Shown here: piece after piece, positions 1 to 9,536 of the stretch
Layout: the number at the start of each line of letters is the position of its first letter
Position numbering within the stretch: the first letter of the stretch is position 1
Assembly (NCBI GenBank): GCA_003216155.1
Contig: QCJH01000001.1
Coordinates: 62,001 to 126,000 of the forward strand
Reading direction: 5' to 3'
From: Prochlorococcus sp. AG-409-A19
Lineage (GTDB): Bacteria; Cyanobacteriota; Cyanobacteriia; PCC-6307; Cyanobiaceae
Length of the DNA stretch: 64,000 nucleotides
The notes under the pieces: generated by a model
The model's database searches: none
Told to the model about the DNA's origin: nothing
The model's input: the letters and a program-made list of their open reading frames with translations, nothing else
Program-made: the position numbers and the translations under genes

Positions 1-718
1 CTACCTTTTGATTGCTAATAATTTGTACATTCCCTGTTTCTATTGCTGCTTTCAATGTGCTGCCTAAACTGCTATATTTTGGCCATTCACCATCTTCATT
101 ACTTTTAAAAGGTCCAAATCCTCTGGAGTGAATTACAGGATATCCAAGCCTTTGTCTAACTTTATTTGCAAATTCATTTTCTTCAACTGTAAATGGTAAG
201 GGGTCAAGATAATTTCCATCAGGTAGTTGCTTTAAACCATCTCTAGACCCACGTATTCCCAATCTGCTTTCTAATGACTCGTAATGAGGTGAAAGGTCTG
301 AATATTTTATAGGCCATTCGGAACCGTAACCGTCATTAAGAGAGGCCTTAAATTCATAATCTGATAACCGTAATGTTATCCCCCCCCAAGTAAGACTTCT
401 ACCACCTAATTGTTTTCCCTGTGTCCATATAAATGGCTTATTCTGAGGGAATGTATAAGGATTATCTTTTTCATTGGAAAATAAAAGTGGATTTGACTTC
501 CAATAGCCAGGATGTTGTGCTTGTATTCTTCTCTTTCCGCTAACTATTCCATTAATCCTATTTAATGTATTAATCGGTTCGGAACCTATAGCCTCTTCAG
601 ATGTGTACTTAGGTCCAGCCTCAACTACAAGAACCTTTACACCCGCTTCTGCAAAAGTTAAAGCTGCTACGCCACCAGTTGCACCAGATCCAATGACAAT
701 AACTTCGTAATCATTCAT
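1..718 (-). CDS. GMC-family FAD oxidoreductase (partial, N-terminal 239 residues)
   Basis: This gene starts with ATG at 718 on the minus strand and runs off the left edge, so only the N-terminal half is visible. The first residues read MNDYEVIVIGSGATGG, a Rossmann dinucleotide-binding motif with the FAD-binding glycines at about residues 10-16. A second motif, TQGKQLGGRSLTWGG, follows near residue 115 and matches the GMC flavin-binding loop. Family members (choline, glucose and related dehydrogenases) oxidise alcohol groups; the substrate here cannot be read. A run of eight C (G8 in the coding sense) near 381-388 stays in frame. The gene is separated from the tRNA by about 280 bp of AT-rich DNA. 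Confidence 0.85.
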   Translation of the reverse strand, partial: MNDYEVIVIGSGATGGVAALTFAEAGVKVLVVEAGPKYTSEEAIGSEPINTLNRINGIVSGKRRIQAQHPGYWKSNPLLFSNEKDNPYTFPQNKPFIWTQGKQLGGRSLTWGGITLRLSDYEFKASLNDGYGSEWPIKYSDLSPHYESLESRLGIRGSRDGLKQLPDGNYLDPLPFTVEENEFANKVRQRLGYPVIHSRGFGPFKSNEDGEWPKYSSLGSTLKAAIETGNVQIISNQKV

Positions 719-954
719 AATTGTTGAAGTGATTGGTTAATCATACTTTGATTCATGTCAATCACTTTATCATTAATTGTTTGTAGCATACAAAAACAGC
801 TTGTTAACTAATTGCATGTAAAACCAAATTTTTTTTGAATTTTATAATTAGTATAATTCTACTTTTAATGTTCTTCTATATGAATTATCTTATGATTTAA
901 TCAAAGAAATTTTCCTAAAGTGACTTATATTTTAGAATAATAAAATTTTAAAAT
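719..954. other. AT-rich intergenic region, no gene seen
   Basis: This stretch lies between the GMC oxidoreductase start and the terminator after tRNA-fMet. It is very AT-rich and has no credible open reading frame; only a 13-codon frame ends just before the GMC start codon. It presumably holds the promoter of the GMC gene, but I could not identify convincing -35/-10 boxes. Confidence 0.5.
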
Positions 955-985
955 AAAAAAGGCCCAGCATTGCTGGACCTTTTTT
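955..985 (-). terminator. Bidirectional intrinsic terminator downstream of tRNA-fMet
   Basis: Arms at 961-968 and 972-979 form an 8-bp stem (one G-T wobble) around a 3-nt loop. Six T follow on the minus strand (955-960 read in reverse) and six T follow on the plus strand (980-985), so it can end transcription in both directions. It lies just downstream of the minus-strand tRNA. Confidence 0.85.
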
Positions 986-999
986 ATTTAGGTTGTTAT

Positions 1000-1076
<77 letters not shown>

Positions 1077-1123
1077 TCGATCAACTAAGCATACATGTTG
1101 ACCTAATGGTTCGCGTCCTGTTA

Positions 1124-2101
1124 TTAGCAGTCTTGAAATCTCAGGCCTCCATTTACTTCTAATTGCAGTCCTGGCCCAATCATCAGAAACTGTTCCTGTA
1201 GCTCCTGTAGTCCTGTAGGAGTTAGCCAATCGAGTTGTTTTAGTAGATGCAGAGCAACAGCATGCTTTGCTCGCTTTGAACCATCCTCAACTTTTATTGC
1301 TAGTCCTATACCTTCTCCAACTCGACTTAAGCATTGAATTCCTTCTGCACCTCCCTTACTAATTAATTGACCATGAGCACGAGTCATTAATTCTGTATCA
1401 AATTTATTTTTTCCTGCGACAAGTTCTGGATATGAAAGCATAGCTCTTGAGACTTGTTCTAGCTGAGCTTGTTTTGCAGCTCCTAGATGTGCGTAGAGAA
1501 TAGCCATTTGATCAAGTCTTAGAAGCAATGTTGGAGCACCACAATCGTCTCTAGCTGCTATCAATTCGTCTGGTGGAATTCCTAGCAATTCACCAACTAG
1601 GCGAAATATTTCAATTTGGAGTGGGTGATTTCCTTGTAAGTAGTTTTGAAGATTCCAATTCATTTTTTTGCAAGTAGCAAGAAAACCTGCATGTTTTCCT
1701 GAACAGTTGTGTTGCAGGGGACTTGTAAATCCTTTTGGAATTGGACATTTAAGTGATTTGACATCAATTTCAGCATTCCATAGAAGCCTATAGGCCTCAC
1801 GTGCATGTCTATTTGTTCCGGAATGTGAGGCACAGCATATTGCCAGACCTTTTTCTCCTGACTGCATTTGTTCTGCGGCACCACTACTTATGAATGGAAG
1901 CACCTGAAAAGGTTTTAATGCCGACCTTATAAATGTCTCGAGAATTGCGTCTCCAGCTCTCATTAGGATTCTTTTTTTTATGTCGCAAACAACAGCATGA
2001 ACTCTATGGATAGATTCAATGCTGGAGTTTCGCTTGAGTGTTACTTCCAGTGGAGGAGTGTTGAAATTATTAGGATTGACTAACCCATTTGATAAATTCA
2101 T
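1124..2101 (-). CDS. Asparaginase II-type protein (PF06089 family)
   Basis: This 325-residue protein resembles the L-asparaginase II family of the Rhizobium etli type, which is unrelated to the E. coli enzymes. Recognisable segments are HNCSGKHAGFLATC in the middle and ARDDCGAPTLLLRL. The reaction known for characterised members is hydrolysis of asparagine to aspartate and ammonia; that this cyanobacterial copy does so is inference. No signal peptide is seen, so it should be cytoplasmic. The start is the ATG at 2101. It heads toward tRNA-fMet on the same strand and follows the CGLD27-like gene by 15 bp, suggesting one transcript. Confidence 0.8.
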   Translation of the reverse strand: MNLSNGLVNPNNFNTPPLEVTLKRNSSIESIHRVHAVVCDIKKRILMRAGDAILETFIRSALKPFQVLPFISSGAAEQMQSGEKGLAICCASHSGTNRHAREAYRLLWNAEIDVKSLKCPIPKGFTSPLQHNCSGKHAGFLATCKKMNWNLQNYLQGNHPLQIEIFRLVGELLGIPPDELIAARDDCGAPTLLLRLDQMAILYAHLGAAKQAQLEQVSRAMLSYPELVAGKNKFDTELMTRAHGQLISKGGAEGIQCLSRVGEGIGLAIKVEDGSKRAKHAVALHLLKQLDWLTPTGLQELQEQFLMIGPGLQLEVNGGLRFQDC

Positions 2102-2116
2102 TTTATTATTAATTTA

Positions 2117-2611
2117 CTAGAAGGATTGACATAAGCAAATACCTGTAATTAGAAATAATGATGTTAAGGATAAACTTTTCATTAGTCTATTAATAATTGG
2201 ATTAATATCATGTTGCACGATAAGTAGATCTTGATTTCTCCACATTAATGGCTTTTCCCAGGCTTGTCCGTCATACCACCCTGATTCCTCGTATTCAATA
2301 ATTGTAGATTTTAATCTTTCTCTAATATATTTCCACCCAAGCAATTGACGCACTAAAAGTATCAATGGCATTCCAAAACTTATAGTGATACTTAATAATA
2401 ATAATTTAACCGGGTCATCTTTTACAGTTAAGCTTCCTGTTGATATTAATATATTAACAGGGAGTATGATTAACCAACTTTTGAACAATGCTTCGTTTAA
2501 TTTATTTTGAGAATTAATAGGCCATGAAAAGAACCATGATTCTTTTAATTGACAAAATTCTTTCAATGGCCTTTGTTCTTTAGGAACGGGACAGAGTGAT
2601 ACTGAGTTCAT
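2117..2611 (-). CDS. CGLD27/Ycf36-like membrane protein
   Basis: This is a 164-residue protein with the N-terminal signature CPVPKEQRPLKEF and two hydrophobic stretches near residues 45-65 and 72-90, plus a hydrophobic C-terminus. The signature and the later GWYDGQAWEKP segment match the CGLD27 (Ycf36) family, conserved in cyanobacteria and plastids; in plants it has been linked to iron or photosynthetic homeostasis, but its biochemical role is not established. It sits 10 bp downstream of rsfS on the same strand. Confidence 0.8.
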   Translation of the reverse strand: MNSVSLCPVPKEQRPLKEFCQLKESWFFSWPINSQNKLNEALFKSWLIILPVNILISTGSLTVKDDPVKLLLLSITISFGMPLILLVRQLLGWKYIRERLKSTIIEYEESGWYDGQAWEKPLMWRNQDLLIVQHDINPIINRLMKSLSLTSLFLITGICLCQSF

Positions 2612-2621
2612 TAATTAAGGT

Positions 2622-2978
2622 TTATTTGTCTTGTTTATTAAATGGCCTGACATATCCATTACTCCAAAAAGCTTCTAAATCATAGTAACTACGTTCATTA
2701 GGTTGTAATACGTGAACTATTAGTTCACCATAATCTATTAAGGCCCATTTTGCTTCATTTAGTCCTTCACGCCTTAGGGGTTGACGTTTAGCTTCTAATT
2801 CAAGTCGGTCCTCAACCGATCTGGCTATTGCTCGAACTTGCACATCTGAGAGTCCACCAGCAATTACAAGCCAATCTGCAATGCTCGAGACTTCATCAAC
2901 TCTTATAAGTTGAATATCCTTTGCTTTGCGGTCATCGCAGGCTTCTGCAGCCAAGAAAGCTAGCTGCTTGCTATCCAT
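2622..2978 (-). CDS. rsfS: Ribosome silencing factor RsfS (Iojap family)
   Basis: RsfS binds ribosomal protein L14 on the 50S subunit and blocks subunit joining when nutrients are scarce. The protein shows the Iojap-domain pattern: KAKDIQLIRVDEVSSIADWLVIAGG near the N-terminus and WALIDYGELIVHVL in the second half, followed by YYDLEAFW. I chose ATG at 2978 rather than the upstream GTG at 2990. With this start the gene overlaps the DUF3318 stop by 8 bp, which suggests translational coupling. Confidence 0.92.
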   Translation of the reverse strand: MDSKQLAFLAAEACDDRKAKDIQLIRVDEVSSIADWLVIAGGLSDVQVRAIARSVEDRLELEAKRQPLRREGLNEAKWALIDYGELIVHVLQPNERSYYDLEAFWSNGYVRPFNKQDK

Positions 2979-3606
2979 AGACGTTTTCACTTGTTATTGA
3001 CTGTCTGGATCCTTCCTGCTGAGCCATTTCAGCTCTTGCCTTGCCGGCACTTTTTCGTAGAGCTTCTAAGCGGTCTTCATAAAAGCTTCTTTTTTTCTTT
3101 TTTCTTGTCTGTTCTACAAGTTCTTTTAATGCTCCACCAAGGCTTTTATAAGCATTTGGAACGCTATATCCAAAACGACATGCAAGGTCTATTGCTCTTT
3201 CATCAGCAGCAATTGCGTCTTGTAGACGTTTTTCTGAGTTGTTTTTCAGGTAGAGCCTGTAGCCCGCGAATCCTGATAGACCTAATGCCATTAAAAGTAA
3301 TAGACCATCTTGAACCCAAAGCTCGCCTATGGCTCCTCCTAGGCCTATGGCAAGAGCTGCCATTTCCCACCCATCACGTGGAATTGTGTCGTTTTGAATT
3401 CGCCCCACCTCATGCCAAAAAAGCATGTTGCGATGATCAACTGCAAAGTTGTCCCATTGTTCTAAATCAACCTGGATTTCCACTTCATCTCGGCCGATTT
3501 CTTCAAGTGTGATAAGTGGAGGATCAACTGCAGCAGCAGCCTCAACAAAAACCCAACTTTGATTTTCTGATGGCAACAGCTCCTTTAGGCGCTGAAGTTC
3601 ACTCAT
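2971..3606 (-). CDS. DUF3318 family membrane protein
   Basis: This 211-residue protein belongs to a cyanobacterial family of unknown function (DUF3318). The N-terminal half has an acidic stretch and the FWHEVGRIQND segment. Two hydrophobic segments lie near residues 82-115 (AALAIGLGGAIGELW and LLLLMALGLSGFAGY). The C-terminal third is highly charged, with a KKKK run near residue 175, and may be helical or coiled. It is the first gene of the leftward run with rsfS and is divergent from carB; the roughly 120-bp gap between them must contain both promoters. Confidence 0.75.
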   Translation of the reverse strand: MSELQRLKELLPSENQSWVFVEAAAAVDPPLITLEEIGRDEVEIQVDLEQWDNFAVDHRNMLFWHEVGRIQNDTIPRDGWEMAALAIGLGGAIGELWVQDGLLLLMALGLSGFAGYRLYLKNNSEKRLQDAIAADERAIDLACRFGYSVPNAYKSLGGALKELVEQTRKKKKRSFYEDRLEALRKSAGKARAEMAQQEGSRQSITSENVYG

Positions 3607-3729
3607 GGTTTAAACCTCCTCATAGTCAATAAAGTTAGCGAGTTATTTGCCTTTGGTTGTGTTTCGCATTGTTCGACAGAAACTCGTCTCGTGGGAAGCT
3701 AGTCCAAATTGCATACCATTTTAAGAAAA

Positions 3730-6700
3730 ATGCCCAAGCGGACCGATTTGCGTCGCATATTGCTCCTTGGGTCTGGTCCAATTGTGATCGGTCAAGCCTG
3801 CGAGTTTGATTATTCAGGCACTCAGGCCTGTAAGGCTCTTCGATTAGAAGGGTTCGAAGTGATACTTGTAAATTCTAATCCGGCATCAATAATGACTGAC
3901 CCAGAGATGGCCAGTCGTACATACATAGAACCTTTAACACCAGCAGTTGTTGAACGAATAATTGATGCTGAACGTCCAGATGCTCTTTTGCCAACTATGG
4001 GTGGACAAACTGCCCTAAACCTCTCAGTTACTCTTGCTGAGAATGGAATATTAGAAAAATTTGGCGTTGAGCTAATTGGTGCTGACTTACCTGCTATTCG
4101 AAAGGCAGAGGATAGAAAGCTTTTTAAGGAATCAATGAATAAAATAGGGATAAAAGTTTGTCCTTCTGGAATAGCATCAAGTTTTGAAGAGGCAATTGCT
4201 GTAGGAATAGAAATAGGGGGCTATCCAAGAATCATTAGACCAGCATTTACACTTGGTGGCAGTGGTGGTGGCATTGCATATAATCCGGAAGAATATGAAT
4301 CAATTTGTAAGAGTGGTTTAGAAGCTAGTCCTGTTTCTCAGATTCTTATTGAAAAGTCATTGCTTGGATGGAAGGAATTTGAATTAGAGGTAATGCGTGA
4401 CCTAGCAGATAATGTGGTAATTATTTGTAGTATAGAGAATCTAGATCCAATGGGGGTTCATACAGGTGATTCTATAACTATTGCACCTGCTCAAACATTA
4501 ACTGATAGGGAATATCAAAGATTGCGTGATATGTCTATCTCAATAATACGCGAAATTGGTGTTGCGACAGGTGGAAGTAATATTCAATTCGCAATAAATC
4601 CTGAAAATGGAGAAGTTATCGTAATAGAGATGAATCCGAGAGTGAGCAGGTCATCTGCTTTGGCAAGTAAGGCCACTGGATTTCCTATAGCAAAGATGGC
4701 AGCCTTATTAGCGGTTGGTTATAATTTAGATGAAATTGTAAATGACATAACTGAGAAAACCCCAGCATGTTTTGAACCAACTATTGACTATGTAGTTACA
4801 AAAATACCTAGATTTGCATTTGAGAAATTTGCGGGAAGTCCTCCTGTTTTGACAACCGCAATGAAATCTGTTGGTGAATCAATGGCAATAGGCAGATGTT
4901 TTGAAGAGTCTTTTCAAAAAGCAATAAGGTCTCTTGAAATTGGATTTTCTGGTTGGGGATGTGATAGGCCTGAACCAGAAATAAAGCCTTCTGAGATGGA
5001 TCGACTCTTACGTACTCCATCACCTGAGAGGATAATATCAATAAGAACAGCGATGATTGATGGTAGAACAGATGATGAAATTTCTAATTTAAGTAACATA
5101 GATCTATGGTTTATTTCTAAACTTCGTAATCTTATAGAAGCTGAAAAGAGAGACCTTACAGGCAAAAAAACTAGTAGAAATTGATAAGAACGCATTTTTT
5201 AGACTTAAGTCACTTGGCTATTCAGACAAACAAATTGCATGGGCTACTAGCTCTAATGAGTCAGAAGTTCGCTCTTTAAGATTAAAATACAATATAAAAC
5301 CAGTTTATAAGACTGTTGATACCTGTGCAGCTGAGTTTGCATCTTCAACACCATATCACTATTCAACTTATGAGAGAGAATTCACAAATATAAATCCTAA
5401 TAACTACGACAAAATAATTCAGAATGAAGTTCGTAAAGAGCCGCGTAAGAAGGTTTTGATTATTGGTGGCGGACCAAATCGAATTGGGCAAGGTATAGAG
5501 TTTGACTATTGTTGTTGTCATGCATCTTTTGCATCACAAGAAATAGGTTTCTATACTATTATGGTTAATAGTAATCCCGAAACTGTATCTACTGATTATG
5601 ATACAAGCGATAGATTATACTTTGAGCCAGTAACATTAGAAGATGTCCAAAATATTATAGATATTGAGAATCCAGAAGGAGTTATAGTTCAATTTGGAGG
5701 TCAAACTCCATTAAAATTAGCTATGCCTTTATTGGAATGGCTTCAATCAAGGAAAAATAGCATATTAAATACTAAAATCTGGGGTACTTCTCCAGTTTCG
5801 ATCGACAAGGCAGAGGATCGAGAGCAATTTGAATTGATATTAAGAAGGCTAAATATACGTCAACCCTTAAATGGACTAGCACGAACAAAATCTGAGGCCA
5901 TAAAAATAGCTAATCGTATTTCCTATCCTGTAGTAGTACGACCTTCCTATGTCTTAGGAGGTAGGGCCATGGAAATTGTATTTGACCAAAATGAACTGGA
6001 AAAATATATGAGTGAAGCTGTAAAGGTTGAACCAAATCATCCAGTGCTTATTGATCAATATTTGGAAAATGCCATAGAGGTTGATGTTGATGCACTATGC
6101 GATATGGATGGATTTGTACTAATAGGTGGGTTAATGGAGCATATTGAGCCAGCTGGCATTCACTCAGGTGATTCTGCATGTTGTCTACCTTCTTTTTCCT
6201 TAGGGGACGAGTCTCTTAGATGTATTAGAAAGTGGACTAAAGATTTAGCTTTAGCATTAGAAGTAAAGGGCTTGATCAATCTTCAGTTCGCAATTCAAAA
6301 AGATAGTTTAGGGAAAGAAAAGGTTTTTATTATAGAAGCAAATCCTCGTGCTTCAAGAACCGTTCCTTTTGTTGCTAAAGCTACTGGATTACCTTTAGCT
6401 AGAATTGCTACAAGATTAATGGCAGATCAGACTCTCTCTGATTTGAAACTAATTAAAGAGCCAGTTCCTCCACTTCAAAATATTAAAGAAGCTGTATTAC
6501 CATTCAGGCGCTTTCCTGGTGCAGATAGTGTTCTTGGCCCAGAAATGCGTTCCACTGGCGAAGTAATGGGTTCGGCTCCTAGTTTTGGCATGGCATATGC
6601 AAAATCTGAATTAGCTGCTGGTGAAGCATTGCCAACAAAAGGAACAGTATTCCTATCAACACATGATCGAGACAAGAAATCTCTTATCCCAATTGCTACG

Positions 6701-7033
6701 AGACTTGCTGAGCTGGGATTTCAACTAACAGCAACTTCAGGAACAGCTAAAATATTGTTAGAATCAGGTTTAAATGTTGAGAAAGTACTGAAGGTTCATG
6801 AGGGTAGGCCAAACATTGAGGATTTAATTAGATCGGGTAGAATTCAATTAGTAATAAATACACCTATAGGCAGGCAAGCTGCTCATGATGACAAATATCT
6901 ACGAAGAGCTGCTCTAGATTATTCAGTGCCGACCTTAACTACGCTTGCTGGAGCAAGAGCAGCTGTAGAAGCAATTTCATCTTTACAATCGCATGAATTC
7001 ACCATCACAGCTCTTCAGGATATTCATGCCTAA
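3730..7033 (+). CDS. carB: Carbamoyl-phosphate synthase large subunit, reading frame broken by one base at an A7 run
   Basis: CarB makes carbamoyl phosphate from bicarbonate, ammonia (from CarA) and two ATP, feeding pyrimidine and arginine synthesis. Two homologous ATP-grasp halves are visible, each opening with a matching motif: [20 protein letters not shown] and [19 protein letters not shown]. The MGS-like allosteric domain is at the end. The frame opens at ATG 3730 (an in-frame TTG lies at 3709) and hits TGA at 5182-5184, a few codons after seven A at 5164-5170. Dropping one A gives a continuous frame through 5171-5455 to TAA at 7033, 1,100 residues, the normal family length. It may be a sequencing indel, a fresh mutation, or slippage-rescued; I cannot tell which. 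Confidence 0.9.
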
Positions 7034-7061
7034 ACTTGCTTAAGTTCTTAATTTCATTAAA

Positions 7062-7739
7062 ATGAACAAAGTAACCAATTATCAAAATATCTCTGCAGGT
7101 CAAGATTGTACTCAGATCTTTAGAGAAGCATATGAGAATAGATATACATGGGATAATAAATCTTTCTCAGGTTATAAAGGAGATCTTCTCCTCAATTTAA
7201 ATAATAAATCATTTGAAGGTTCTTTTATTCTAGGTTCGGATCTAAAATCACAGATATATGGTATAGATAATGATCAAGTTGTTAAGCTTGTTTCCTCTCA
7301 ATTATGGGAAGTATCGATTCATCGGGTTAGGCGTTCATTTAATGAAGTTCACGGAAAAAACACCTTTTTAGCAGGTGATATAAATGAAGATGGAATTGAA
7401 ATACTAGTTGGAGGTAAAAACAATGGTGATAAGTATCGAATCAAGGATAATATTATAACTATGGTATATAGACATATTCATGGTACTTTAATATGTATAA
7501 ATACAAAATCCACTATTGAAACTGGCTTAGGCTATCTCAGTAATGCTTACACAAGTCAATATTTAGACCCAATTACTACTATTCCTAGTTGTGTTAAGAA
7601 CAACTTTCAAGACACATTTAAACCGCTTTTCCCTGATGGCCCATGGGTTTTAACAGAAAGGGTTATCACAAAAGAAGCTCAAGAAAATGAAGACAAAGAG
7701 ACAAAGCGATTTGTTTTTTTGAATATAAGACAACTTTGA
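7062..7739 (+). CDS. DUF3386 family protein
   Basis: This 225-residue protein matches the cyanobacterial DUF3386 family: near the N-terminus it reads IFREAYENRYTWD followed by FSGYKGDLLL, the usual family opening. It has no clear membrane segment and no catalytic motif I recognise, so its function is unknown. It starts 28 bp after the carB stop on the same strand and could be cotranscribed with it. Confidence 0.7.
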   Translation: MNKVTNYQNISAGQDCTQIFREAYENRYTWDNKSFSGYKGDLLLNLNNKSFEGSFILGSDLKSQIYGIDNDQVVKLVSSQLWEVSIHRVRRSFNEVHGKNTFLAGDINEDGIEILVGGKNNGDKYRIKDNIITMVYRHIHGTLICINTKSTIETGLGYLSNAYTSQYLDPITTIPSCVKNNFQDTFKPLFPDGPWVLTERVITKEAQENEDKETKRFVFLNIRQL

Positions 7740-7815
7740 CTAAATGATTGCAACAAGCTGATTGCTATGACAACATTGGTGTTAATGATTTCGATTTAAG
7801 GAATTGTGTACAACT

Positions 7816-9207
7816 ATGAGCATACTCTTCACTGTAGAGAACTTTACCTTGATTCTGGGTCAACTAGGAAAACAAATAGAACTCATTAATGGGCGTGTTA
7901 GTTGGTTCGCCTGGGGTTGGCCAACAGTGACTTTGATAGCAGTCACCGGGATTGTCTATATGGTTGGTTTGGGATTTATGCCTCTATTAAGAGTCCCATA
8001 TGGCATCCGAATGCTGATGGACCGCTCAATTAATAGTTCTGGTGAGGGAGATAGAAATGGAGAAATTACTCCTTTTCAGGCTCTTATGACATCATTATCT
8101 GCAACTATTGGTACTGGAAATATTGCAGGAGTAGCTGCAGCAATTGCCTGGGGTGGTCCAGGAGCTGTTTTCTGGATGTGGGTAATAGCAATTTTTGGAA
8201 TTGCAACTAAGTATGCAGAAACAGTTTTGGCAGTACATTTCCGAGAAGTTGATTCATTGGGCAATCATGTTGGGGGCCCTATGTATTACATTAAGAATGG
8301 TTTAGGCCCAAAATGGAAATGGTTAGGCACGTTATTTGCATTATTTGGTATTTTTGCAGGTTTTGGTATTGGTAATGGAGTTCAAAGTTTTGAAGTATCA
8401 AGTGCTCTTGAGATGATTGGTATCCCAAGATTATTAACAGGTTCAATTTTAGGCCTACTAGTATTTATAGTAATAATTGGGGGAGTAAAGCGAATTGCTA
8501 AAGCTGCATCAGCTGTTGTTCCTGCAATGGCTATACTTTATATATTTGCTTGCTTGATTATTATATTTGCAAATATAAATTTAATACCAGCAGCATTTAA
8601 CTCGATCTTCTCTAATGCATTTACAGGTCAAGCAGCATTAAGTGGATCCTTGACTCAAGTAATACTTATGGGATTTAAGCGAGGAATCTTTTCAAATGAA
8701 GCAGGTCTTGGTAGTGCTCCTATTGCCCATGCAGCTGCAAATACTAATAATCCAGTGAGGCAAGGAACCATTGCAATGCTTGGAACCTTTATTGATACTC
8801 TTGTTATATGTTCTATGACAGCCTTAGTTATTATTACAACTGGAGCTTATTTAGGTGGAGCTTCAGGTGCCGATCTTTCAATAACAGCTTTTAATTTAGG
8901 CCTTGCTGGTTCAGGATGGATTGTAACTGCAGGGCTTGTTGTTTTTGCCTTTACTACTGTTCTTGGTTGGAGTTTTTATGGCGAGCGCTGTACAGCGTTT
9001 TTATTTGGTGTAAAGGCAATTCTTCCCTTTAGACTTGTTTGGGTTTCTGTAGTAGTCATAGGTGCGGTTGCTGGTAATAGAGGAATAGTCTGGGCTCTAG
9101 CAGATACATTAAATGGCCTGATGGCAATACCAAATTTAATAGCGCTATTACTTCTTTCTGGAACAGTTATTAGACTTACTAAGAATTTTGACTTTACCTA
9201 TAAATGA
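7816..9207 (+). CDS. Sodium:alanine symporter family (AGCS) transporter
   Basis: This inner-membrane protein of about 463 residues has around ten or eleven hydrophobic segments and AGCS signatures: TPFQALMTSLSATIGTGNIAG near residue 90, GGPGAVFWMW, and FSNEAGLGSAPIAHAAA near residue 300. Family members import alanine, glycine or glutamine with Na+. Sodium coupling fits a marine cell. I chose ATG at 7816; an in-frame TTG at 7804 would add four residues. The exact substrate cannot be read from sequence. Confidence 0.9.
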   Translation: MSILFTVENFTLILGQLGKQIELINGRVSWFAWGWPTVTLIAVTGIVYMVGLGFMPLLRVPYGIRMLMDRSINSSGEGDRNGEITPFQALMTSLSATIGTGNIAGVAAAIAWGGPGAVFWMWVIAIFGIATKYAETVLAVHFREVDSLGNHVGGPMYYIKNGLGPKWKWLGTLFALFGIFAGFGIGNGVQSFEVSSALEMIGIPRLLTGSILGLLVFIVIIGGVKRIAKAASAVVPAMAILYIFACLIIIFANINLIPAAFNSIFSNAFTGQAALSGSLTQVILMGFKRGIFSNEAGLGSAPIAHAAANTNNPVRQGTIAMLGTFIDTLVICSMTALVIITTGAYLGGASGADLSITAFNLGLAGSGWIVTAGLVVFAFTTVLGWSFYGERCTAFLFGVKAILPFRLVWVSVVVIGAVAGNRGIVWALADTLNGLMAIPNLIALLLLSGTVIRLTKNFDFTYK

Positions 9208-9223
9208 TTCTTGAATATAGTCA

Positions 9224-9451
9224 CTAACTTAGAGGTTTTATATGAGCAAGTCTCTCATTTAATTGCATCGCTATAGCCTGTCTTCCCAATGTAAGAATTT
9301 TCAGTGTGTCTTCATACATTCTTAGTTGTGCATCTGCAGTTTGCAATCCTCTTATTAGCTCTTTTAATTCTGGGGATAATGAGTTTAGATCATATCTCCT
9401 CCCTTCGAAAGTTAGGACTGGAGTTTCGCCCTTCATTTCAGAGTTCGTCAT
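9224..9451 (-). CDS. DUF6447 family small protein
   Basis: This 75-residue protein contains PVLTFEGRRYDLNSLSPELKEL followed by a long helical region (LQTADAQLRMYEDTLKIL). I recognise this pattern from the DUF6447 family of picocyanobacteria; the function is unknown. No signal peptide, membrane segment or metal motif is visible. It lies convergent to the AGCS transporter, 16 bp past its stop, and downstream of the ABC exporter on the same strand. Confidence 0.6.
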   Translation of the reverse strand: MTNSEMKGETPVLTFEGRRYDLNSLSPELKELIRGLQTADAQLRMYEDTLKILTLGRQAIAMQLNERLAHIKPLS

Positions 9452-9536
9452 TGAACAAATTAATTTATACCTTTAATTTTTTAGTAAGTATAAAAGAAAA
9501 TGCAATAGCAATGTAATTATTCTAACTATTTAGTAT

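Noticed and set aside
5456..7033. Second part of carB as a separate gene
   Set aside because: It begins in the middle of a conserved CarB domain at a TTG, with 95 in-frame codons of CarB-like sequence before it. It is the continuation of the same gene after the frameshift.
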